A DNA stretch of 48,776 bases from Bacteroidota bacterium (lineage in GTDB: Bacteria; Bacteroidota; Bacteroidia; Bacteroidales; JAAUTT01), in NCBI GenBank assembly GCA_020048915.1, contig JAIFLU010000013.1, forward strand, positions 1-48,776, in the 5' to 3' direction. The position numbers and the translations under genes were made by a program. Below are positions 42,599 through 48,776 of this stretch, one piece after another (the stretch's first letter is position 1; each line of letters starts with the position of its first letter). Below the pieces are notes generated by a model, which did not search any database, was not told the origin of the DNA, and worked only from the letters and a program-made list of their open reading frames with translations.

Positions 42599-43093
42599 TT
42601 ATTCGTGGTAATAAAATTTACCCTCCGTAATATAAAAAACCTCAGATGTGTTACTTTTTAAAGTCCCGGAGAAGGTAGCTTCAACAATATCTGGATCTTT
42701 GCTGGCTTTAGTTACAATAACATCAGCATCAAACTCAAAAGAACCACCAATAATAAAGTCTTTCGGTGTATAGTTACCAATTTGCATTACGCTAAAATCA
42801 GTATTAGTATAGTTAAATTTATAGGTACCCGGGCCAGAAGTGTTATAAATATGTAGACTAAACGCCTGTTCGTCTGCATTATTCGGGCCCTTGCTTCCCG
42901 TTATAAGAATAGCTTTGTTATAACCCTGCGGATGGAACGCTCCAAAGATTTCGCTATCTGCTACCCATTCTACACCATTTACTTTCATCGATAAATAATT
43001 TTCACCCACACCTTTTTGATCGTCCGATTTTCCTTTACTGCAAGAAACAAACAATAAAATAGCTATAAACAATTTGATAAATATAGTTTTCAT
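42599..43093 (-). CDS. Small surface-type lipoprotein of unknown function
   Basis: 164 residues with lipoprotein signal (IKLFIAILLFVSCSKGKSDD), Cys at about 18 and acidic residues soon after, as in export signals of surface lipoproteins. The mature part is a beta-rich domain opening LSMKVNGVEWVADSEIFGAF, resembling DUF6252-type lipoproteins. Last of the minus-strand exported-protein run, separated by 134 bases from the P-domain gene, so it may have its own promoter. Confidence 0.75.
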   Translation of the reverse strand: MKTIFIKLFIAILLFVSCSKGKSDDQKGVGENYLSMKVNGVEWVADSEIFGAFHPQGYNKAILITGSKGPNNADEQAFSLHIYNTSGPGTYKFNYTNTDFSVMQIGNYTPKDFIIGGSFEFDADVIVTKASKDPDIVEATFSGTLKSNTSEVFYITEGKFYYHE

Positions 43094-43227
43094 GACATCT
43101 AGGTTTTTTAGTTAAACTGAATATTTTTAAATTATAAAGCACATAAGTATTATTATGAGAATATTTAAAGGGAGCTCAAAAGAATTCTGTTTATTGAAAA
43201 TTAATGCTATTAATTAAATGTTTTGGA

Positions 43228-43875
43228 TTAAAATACTCCGACATCAAATAGCAATTTCCAACTCACAAGGCTTCCAGAGGTTCCTACACCATAATCGTAA
43301 ACCTTGAGTTTCCAGTTTCCATAAATATTTTCGTTACTTAAACTAACTCCGGAGCCCAGCATAATCACATTGGGAAATGATGTTGAACCCTGGGTTGCAT
43401 GATATATGCCTGTGCCGATTATCTGTCCGGAACTGCCACTTACAGCCGGAAAACTTTGATTACTTGTAAATGTTAACTTATTGCCTCCAATAAAATTTAC
43501 ATCTATTCCACAGCCATCATTTTCGGTGCTTCCAATTCTATTCAGTAACCCAAATGATTTTCCCGAAGGAGCAATTAATTCAACTACCAAATCGCCTCCG
43601 GCATTGTGCGATAGATCGAGCTCAATACTAAATTTATCTACGTTTTTAATAGTGCCTGATTTATCAATCGCAATAATGCTTTCAACAACTGATGGTTTTG
43701 TTTTATTGCCGCACAAGCTGGTAAACATAGTTGCATCGGGAACACGTATTTCTTTGGTGTTTTCAAAAGAAGCCGGTAAACTTAAAATTGCGGGTTTTGA
43801 TCCATCTTTTTCTTTGCTGCATGAAATTGCTAACAGACATACAACTATGTAAACTACTATTTTCATTTTTTTCAT
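43228..43875 (-). CDS. Lipoprotein with proprotein convertase P-domain
   Basis: Lipoprotein signal (MKIVVYIVVCLLAISCSKEK). Residues about 60-215 match a P/homo-B domain: VDKFSIELDLSHNAGGDLVV, VELIAPSGKSFGLLNRIGS and the closing YGNWKLKVYDYGVGTSGSLV with SWKLLF. P-domains normally follow subtilisin-like or metallo-peptidases and stabilise or direct them; here the domain stands alone on a lipid anchor. It lies two genes downstream of a clan-CD peptidase, separated by 17 bases from the preceding gene. A binding or targeting role on the cell surface is likely. Confidence 0.87.
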   Translation of the reverse strand: MKKMKIVVYIVVCLLAISCSKEKDGSKPAILSLPASFENTKEIRVPDATMFTSLCGNKTKPSVVESIIAIDKSGTIKNVDKFSIELDLSHNAGGDLVVELIAPSGKSFGLLNRIGSTENDGCGIDVNFIGGNKLTFTSNQSFPAVSGSSGQIIGTGIYHATQGSTSFPNVIMLGSGVSLSNENIYGNWKLKVYDYGVGTSGSLVSWKLLFDVGVF

Positions 43876-43892
43876 CCTTTTTAATGCCAGGA

Positions 43893-44738
43893 TTAATATT
43901 TCTCCAAAATATAAGTGGTGCTATTGCCATTGTTATAACTTACTTTTATAGGATAACCTGCCGGGTTATACTCGTAGGTAAATGTGTTTGTATTTAAATT
44001 AGTAGTAGCTCCACTTTCATCGAAATCCTTTGAAACGATATCTAAATAATTATTTGGACTAGACCCAAACGATTTAATTGGATTTGGATAAAGATTCTCA
44101 TAAATATTCTTTTTATTGTCATATGTGTAAGTGACTGTCCTTTCTAAATAATACTGATTTGAACTTCCTGTTTTAAGTAAAAAATATTTGATCTCAACTC
44201 TATTTCCATTATTATCATACGAATAAATCATGTAGTCATTGCCCCGGTTGGTTTTCAACAATCGGCCTTCGGTATTGTAATCATATCTTGTGGTTCCGCC
44301 ATCGGTCCAGCTTTGAGTTGCCGGAACCCAATAATACAATGCACTTTCAGTTAATTTTGATCCATTAAATTTATACGAGGTGCGATATCTATTTTCAGTG
44401 GGATATCTCAAATCCTTATAACGTACAAGCATTTCTTCAATATTTCCATCGACCGAATAGGTATATTGCTCATTATAATATTCGTAATCCAAAGGTCTGT
44501 TTTGTTCCATCCGGATGAGCTTACCCTGCGAATCGTAAGTATACAGCACACTGTAATTGTTTGATAAATATTTAACCAACCTTCCTTGGCTATCGTACTC
44601 ATATTTGGTATAATCTCCTGCTGATGAGTAATTGGCTTCTTTTAAACGGTATTTTTCATTTGCCGGCTCAACGTCATCTTTATTGCATGATGCCAGGGCT
44701 GCAGCAATTATTGAAAATAAAATTAATGTATTCTTCAT
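43893..44738 (-). CDS. Lipoprotein with YD-type repeats
   Basis: Start at 44738 (MKNTLILFSIIAAALASCNKDD); an upstream ATG at 44822 lies in the preceding gene. After Cys and the acidic NKDDVE the protein carries repeated tyrosine/aspartate motifs like RHS/YD repeats: YTKYEYDSQGRLVKYLSN, VLYTYDSQGKLIRM, RYDYNTEGRLLKTNRG and MIYSYDNNGNRVEI. These should form an extended beta structure on the surface. No toxin tip or core-associated domain is present at 282 residues, so it is not a full Rhs protein. Part of the lipoprotein operon. Confidence 0.82.
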   Translation of the reverse strand: MKNTLILFSIIAAALASCNKDDVEPANEKYRLKEANYSSAGDYTKYEYDSQGRLVKYLSNNYSVLYTYDSQGKLIRMEQNRPLDYEYYNEQYTYSVDGNIEEMLVRYKDLRYPTENRYRTSYKFNGSKLTESALYYWVPATQSWTDGGTTRYDYNTEGRLLKTNRGNDYMIYSYDNNGNRVEIKYFLLKTGSSNQYYLERTVTYTYDNKKNIYENLYPNPIKSFGSSPNNYLDIVSKDFDESGATTNLNTNTFTYEYNPAGYPIKVSYNNGNSTTYILEKY

Positions 44739-44757
44739 GGTTAAAAGTATTAGTAAG

Positions 44758-46170
44758 CTAAAGTGTAAGTTTTGAGCCAAATCCGGTGGCCGATGGGGCA
44801 TTAGGCTTTCCATCGCCATCATCGTCGTATTGAGGGGTTGCCTTATACTGAGGGTAAAATTTGTTCTGGATATCCTGGGTTAATACGGCTCCATTAAAAA
44901 CCTCGTTTAATTGAAGCAGTCCGTCTTTATTGAGGTCATAAAAGTTTCCTGAAGAGAGATTTGGGCCATTTACAATTGGATTGATAAAACTATACAGAAA
45001 CAAGTCCAGATCGCGCGCGCCACCACCCCAACTGAATTCAGTTTCGGTAGTTGCCGACATAAGTACCCTGTTACTCCCCCGGAGATCGTGAACAAAACCG
45101 CCCGAGAAACACTGAAGAAACAACGCTTTCAATACAACAAAGGGCAATGAATTTATTTTTTGGGCAAACTCATCATCGGTTATAAACCTGTCCGTATTAT
45201 AAAATGTAAGTACCTCATCGTAGTCGGTGCTTGCTTTTGTGGGCTCATCACTATTAGAATCAAATTCGCCGGCATAATTGCGTTTTTCTCCAACATGATA
45301 TCCTCCTCCATGATTGGTGGTCATAAGAAATAGCTCGGCTTTTTGCCCGGTCATGATCTTTTTTAAATGCTCCATTGCCTGATCCAGTCCCGAGGGAGTA
45401 GCAGGATAATCAATAGGTATCTGCGGGTATTCCTTAGGTGAACTTGTGAGTAATGTACTTGGTATAGTTTTTTCTGAGCTACCATTTTTATACACCACAA
45501 CTATATTTTTAGCCAGATATCCTTGTTTTAGCAACAAGTTATACATCGTTTGCAGGTTGTTATAATACCAGGATGCCGCCTGCATAGCATCAATGCCGCC
45601 ACTGTAAAGCAAAGCAAATTTTGTTCTGTTTTCGGGCAGCGCTTTTAACTGGTATATAGGAAGTAAATCGCTCAAATTAGTGGTAGCCATTTCATACTTT
45701 TTACCGGGTATGATTAAGGGCATTTCCTTTAAAACAATGGTGGCTAAATGTTTATCGCCCAATAAACTTGCAGAGAAAGTCAACGATTCCCCCAAAATAT
45801 CCCGGGGTTGATACTCCGACAGAATTCCCTTAGCAGTTACCTTGGTGCCATTTAAATCGGGTAATGACCCATACGGATTGAAGGTTGAAGTGGATACCGG
45901 CGTTTGAACCAGCAGGTAGTTTTCGTCGTTCAGAATAGTATTCAGACCGATATACAATGAATCGTTCACTATTTTATAAGTGTTTTCGTTCATTTTTACC
46001 AGATATCCTTCTACGCTAATTTCTGTGCCTGCTTTCGTTTTCCAGTCATCCGATTTTATAGTCGAATAGTCTTTAAATTCAGGCTTCCTTTCAGGTGTTG
46101 TTTCTGCCTCTTCCTTTTTGCACGACGCTATAACGAACACAATTAGTAAATAGAAAATTAATTTTTTCAT
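44758..46170 (-). CDS. Clan-CD cysteine peptidase-like lipoprotein (caspase/legumain type)
   Basis: Start at 46170 (MKKLIFYLLIVFVIASCKKE, lipoprotein). Residues about 40-165 form a beta-rich (OB-like) domain. The peptidase region from about 190 has FALLYSGGIDAMQAASWYYN, the catalytic His in LFLMTTNHGGGYH and the catalytic Cys in ALFLQCFSGGFVHD, the His-Gly / Gln-Cys-x-Ser-Gly signature of clan CD. A C-terminal EF-hand-like loop, FYDLNKDGLLQLNEVFN, and a second acidic DDDGDGKPNAP suggest calcium binding. Probably a surface-anchored protease with Arg, Lys, Asn or Asp specificity, or a processing enzyme for neighbouring exported proteins. Confidence 0.82.
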   Translation of the reverse strand: MKKLIFYLLIVFVIASCKKEEAETTPERKPEFKDYSTIKSDDWKTKAGTEISVEGYLVKMNENTYKIVNDSLYIGLNTILNDENYLLVQTPVSTSTFNPYGSLPDLNGTKVTAKGILSEYQPRDILGESLTFSASLLGDKHLATIVLKEMPLIIPGKKYEMATTNLSDLLPIYQLKALPENRTKFALLYSGGIDAMQAASWYYNNLQTMYNLLLKQGYLAKNIVVVYKNGSSEKTIPSTLLTSSPKEYPQIPIDYPATPSGLDQAMEHLKKIMTGQKAELFLMTTNHGGGYHVGEKRNYAGEFDSNSDEPTKASTDYDEVLTFYNTDRFITDDEFAQKINSLPFVVLKALFLQCFSGGFVHDLRGSNRVLMSATTETEFSWGGGARDLDLFLYSFINPIVNGPNLSSGNFYDLNKDGLLQLNEVFNGAVLTQDIQNKFYPQYKATPQYDDDGDGKPNAPSATGFGSKLTL

Positions 46171-46227
46171 ATAATTAAATTTTAAATAGTTTAACAATTT
46201 GGAGGTACTTGCTTGTTTCTTTTGGGT

Positions 46228-46842
46228 TTAGCTTAATCCGAATTTTTTAACAATTTCCTGCCGTTCATCAAATGCCGTTGGAGAATAAACAAGTCCGAAT
46301 TTATTGTTCAGTTTATTTATTTCTTTCGTTTTTGAATCAGATCCATCAGGAAAGCCATTTTTAGCAGTAAGTTCATGATAAATTCGTTCCAGAAATTCCT
46401 CAAATGGCTGATTGAAATACATATCCATAAATCGAAGCGATTTATCGGAAGCATTCCAGAATGTATGCTTTATTAGGCGGGGACGCAAATGCCACCCCCC
46501 GGCTTTAACTTCAACAATATCATCACCTACCAGTATACTTGCGGTACCTTCAATCACATACATTAACTCATCCAATTCTTTGTGCATGTGTGGGGGAGGC
46601 CCCATTACTTTTGGAGCAACGGCGCATTCAACGCTTGAATACAAGCCATTTGTCATTGAAGAACGCACCCAAACCCGAATGTCCGAACTACCTTTATGAT
46701 CTAATGGAGGCATTGAAGGTAACAGAATGGGTTTTAAAGGATTTTCAAGTGGTTTAACTGGTGTTGCAACTATGGAGGTCTGTGAAATAAACCCCAAGGC
46801 AGCTATTGCAGTCGATTTGTAGAAAAAGTCACGTCTTTCCAT
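46228..46842 (-). CDS. Exported cupin-domain protein with Tat-like signal
   Basis: N-terminus MERRDFFYKSTAIAALGFIS has the RRxFF pattern of a twin-arginine signal. Residues about 70-150 form a cupin barrel: PPPHMHKELDELMYVIEGTA, VKAGGWHLRPRLIKHTFWNA, with two His, Glu and a further His as likely metal ligands. Tat export suggests folding with a metal before secretion. Enzymatic role unknown. The only non-lipoprotein in the run, 57 bases ahead of the clan-CD peptidase gene. Confidence 0.85.
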   Translation of the reverse strand: MERRDFFYKSTAIAALGFISQTSIVATPVKPLENPLKPILLPSMPPLDHKGSSDIRVWVRSSMTNGLYSSVECAVAPKVMGPPPHMHKELDELMYVIEGTASILVGDDIVEVKAGGWHLRPRLIKHTFWNASDKSLRFMDMYFNQPFEEFLERIYHELTAKNGFPDGSDSKTKEINKLNNKFGLVYSPTAFDERQEIVKKFGLS

Positions 46843-46872
46843 ATTTTTATTTTTGAAATTTCACACAATTGT

Positions 46873-47544
46873 CTATTGCACTTTTTTGGTGAGTTCGTAT
46901 TCTCCGAACCTATCGCTAGCTGGACGGGTACAGATAAAAGACATTTCATTTTTTGATCGGATAACTGCAAAACACAGATGCGTTTTAGTTTGCCACCATA
47001 ATATATTCTGCATTTTATAAACAGGTTCATTGAAGGATAACAATAAATCGGTTGTGACTTTCGGAACGGTTTCCAAACTTAGTATTCGGAGATAGGTTAT
47101 GTCATTAGTTTGCCACTCACTATTTTCAATGTTATCAACTATTTCTGGTTCACTTTTTTCGAGATCGAAAGCTTCCCAGGGCTCCGGAGCGCCTTGCATC
47201 GAAATAAAAGCAAGCTTGCCCTGGGCGTACTTCAGTTTAATAATGTTGCTATTTTCCTGTTCAATCGTGATGGTATCATTTTCAATTTTCCAATCCCCAA
47301 CCGAAATCCCAAATATTTCATAAAATTTAAATTTTCCGCCGTCTAAAAACTGCATGCCAAATGGCAATCGGGCTTTAGTAAGCTTATCACCTTCTTTTCT
47401 AAAAGGTCCATAGGTAAAATATCCTGTCCAGGTAGTGTTGGCAATACTAATTTCAGGTTTTACTTGTTCATCTTTTTTACACGATAAAAAAGAAAGAAAT
47501 ACTATTATAATTGCAAATAGGTTTATGTAGGTCGATTTTTTCAT
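46873..47544 (-). CDS. Lipoprotein of unknown function
   Basis: Signal INLFAIIIVFLSFLSCKKDE with acidic residues after Cys. The mature part contains two similar segments: IANTTWTGYFTYGPF (about 38) and IENSEWQTNDITYLRIL (about 145). These suggest two lipocalin-like beta domains of the type often named extracellular lipoproteins in this phylum. No catalytic motif seen. Second gene of the run, 26 bases after the SGNH-like gene. Confidence 0.72.
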   Translation of the reverse strand: MKKSTYINLFAIIIVFLSFLSCKKDEQVKPEISIANTTWTGYFTYGPFRKEGDKLTKARLPFGMQFLDGGKFKFYEIFGISVGDWKIENDTITIEQENSNIIKLKYAQGKLAFISMQGAPEPWEAFDLEKSEPEIVDNIENSEWQTNDITYLRILSLETVPKVTTDLLLSFNEPVYKMQNILWWQTKTHLCFAVIRSKNEMSFICTRPASDRFGEYELTKKVQ

Positions 47545-47570
47545 TTTAATAGTTTTATAGGTTTTACAAA

Positions 47571-48464
47571 TTACTTTCCTGCATTATAAATGCTCATTAA
47601 AAAAGCTTTGCTTATGCGTGTAGCTTCTTTTTCGCATAAGTGGCCCTGACCTTCGGGAGCGTCAATTCCCTGCCCTTTGCTTGGACATTGGGCGGTTGAA
47701 CGGTATTTGCCGCAAATTGTCCACACGCTTCCCAGCTTACAGGCACCATTATCCGATTCAATTTCCTGCAGATCAAAAATTATATCCTTGTCCCGAAAAT
47801 TATCTTTCATCCACTGCGCCATCTTCATTTTGGCTGCATTTCCATCATCTTTGGTTACAATGTAAACCAATGGGGGTGTAATATGCACAAATCGGAATTT
47901 TGCAGTACGCAGCTCATCAATCATCTGTTTGTAAAGCGTTTTCATTTCTTCCAGATTATCGTCATTGATGTCGGCATAGCCAAATTTGAATATGACGATC
48001 TGTAATTTCGATTTCTGTTTAAGGGCTTCTGCTTTAAATGCTGCGATTTTTTTTGCTCCTTCGCTGTTCGAAATATCGCCAATCGATTTCCAATCGGTTC
48101 CATTCAATCCGTTGCTGAGCGTTTTGCCGTCGTAAAAATTGAATTTAAACCCGTTGCTTTCAGCGCCGTCTTCCAGGTCGGTGCCTACTGAAGCATGCAC
48201 AAAAAGCGAATTCCATCCGTTAATTTTGTTTTTTTCAATCTGCGAAAGTTTATTCCAGCTTTCAATTCCCGAAATACCTACCGTTCCTGGTTGACCAGTT
48301 CCTATAGGCACATTTTCGCCTGAATTGCAGTTGGGAGGGGCAAAAGCGCACCCGCAAGCGGTAGAGTCAATATCACATGGATCTTTTTCGGCTTCCGGAT
48401 CCGATTTCGAGCAATTCGCCAATATTACCAATAAAATAATGCTTAGGATTATAACTTTTTTCAT
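47571..48464 (-). CDS. SGNH-hydrolase-like lipoprotein
   Basis: Signal ILSIILLVILANCSKSDPEA, lipid Cys followed by acidic residues. A Cys-rich linker (CDIDSTACGCAFAPPNC) precedes a Rossmann-like domain with WNSLFVHASVGTDLEDG (block I variant), KLQIVIFKFGYADIND, FRFVHITPPLVYI and a late GHLCEKEATRIS with a possible catalytic His. This recalls the divergent SGNH family whose first block reads H-H/A-S-V-G. Likely an esterase acting on surface or extracellular carbohydrate. First gene of the run, behind a good promoter. Confidence 0.68.
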   Translation of the reverse strand: MKKVIILSIILLVILANCSKSDPEAEKDPCDIDSTACGCAFAPPNCNSGENVPIGTGQPGTVGISGIESWNKLSQIEKNKINGWNSLFVHASVGTDLEDGAESNGFKFNFYDGKTLSNGLNGTDWKSIGDISNSEGAKKIAAFKAEALKQKSKLQIVIFKFGYADINDDNLEEMKTLYKQMIDELRTAKFRFVHITPPLVYIVTKDDGNAAKMKMAQWMKDNFRDKDIIFDLQEIESDNGACKLGSVWTICGKYRSTAQCPSKGQGIDAPEGQGHLCEKEATRISKAFLMSIYNAGK

Positions 48465-48484
48465 AGTGATATTTAATTACGAAA

Positions 48485-48515
48485 CAAAGCTAAGCACCTT
48501 GAAATACAGCATCAA
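48485..48515 (-). promoter_or_regulatory. Bacteroidota-type promoter of the exported-protein cluster
   Basis: On the minus strand TTG (48513-48515), 20 bases, then TAGCTTTG (48485-48492), matching TTG-N20-TAnnTTTG. It ends about 20 bases before the SGNH-like start codon, giving a short leader. The small gaps to the following genes fit one long transcript. Confidence 0.65.
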
Positions 48516-48776
48516 GCACCAATAGACGAACGACGTTTTAAATCGACGGAGAACTAAATTTGAATTTGTTATTGGTTTAACTTGTCAGGATCTTTTGTTT
48601 GAGTAATCGCAAATAAAGGAAAAGCAGCCTCTTATTAAAGTGCTGCATCAAAATAGTACAATTGTAAGTATACTCGAATAGTCCGTTAGATCTTCGATTG
48701 CTTTTGCAAAGGATCCAAATTAGAAATCGGGAAATCTTATTGCTTTATTTTGGAAAGTCCAGTATTCGGAAGAACA
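48516..48776. other. Right-hand intergenic end of window
   Basis: No gene or clear repeat seen in the last 261 bases. Confidence 0.5.

Overview
The window looks like a chromosome segment from a member of the Bacteroidota, most plausibly a Bacteroidales/Marinilabiliales-type anaerobe or microaerophile. The evidence is a TonB receptor with a carboxypeptidase-regulatory N-terminal domain, a beta-propeller/Y_Y_Y sensor kinase, an ECF sigma/FecR pair, many lipoproteins with acidic residues after the lipid-anchored cysteine, AT-rich DNA, and TTG-N20-TAnnTTTG promoters at 19680-19710 and 48485-48515. Rubrerythrin, a flavoprotein-rubredoxin fusion, a PerR-like regulator and a hemerythrin protein point to an oxygen-sensitive life style. 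No tRNA, rRNA, CRISPR array, transposase or integrase gene was recognised.

Layout. 1-3766: 3' part of a propeller sensor kinase, then a methyltransferase remnant. 3792-7799 (minus): ECF sigma factor, FecR-like anti-sigma factor, Gln/Lys-rich secreted protein and beta-barrel protein. The sigma gene and the Gln-rich gene share an identically spaced upstream motif that looks like the promoter of this sigma factor. 7800-8974: non-coding, with palindromic repeats. 8975-13501: porin-like protein, a frameshifted lysine 6-transaminase-like gene, and a GH5 glycosidase. 13687-15011: hemerythrin protein overlapping a LuxR-type regulator with a pseudo-receiver. 15063-19369 (minus): CzcA/CzcB-type metal efflux. 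19747-21522 (plus): PerR-like regulator, flavoprotein-rubredoxin and rubrerythrin, an oxidative-stress operon.

21838-32040 is an accessory region with every gene on the minus strand: a bilobal aspartyl-protease-like lipoprotein, a DUF1566 lipoprotein, a ParDE toxin-antitoxin pair flanked by 36-bp direct repeats, a five-gene overlapping operon, and a membrane-anchored GNAT-like protein. The five-gene operon (24970-30850) is the most striking content. It encodes an XRE regulator, a protein with two GHKL ATPase domains (MORC/Hsp90-like plus histidine kinase), a receiver protein, an HNH nuclease and an N6-adenine methyltransferase. I read it as a restriction-modification-like defence system wired to a two-component signalling pair; I cannot match it to a named system.

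32041-32749 holds a 12-unit 21-bp degenerate tandem repeat. 32750-35593 is a TonB receptor with a small His/Cys-rich partner. 35841-39794 holds a lactonase-family propeller protein and an NtrC/NtrB-type pair. 40121-42454 is a GH35 beta-galactosidase gene broken by two in-frame stop codons. 42599-48464 (minus) is a run of seven exported-protein genes, mostly lipoproteins, including a clan-CD (caspase/legumain-like) peptidase, a P-domain protein and an SGNH-like protein. Three genes in the window are visibly decayed or carry sequence errors.
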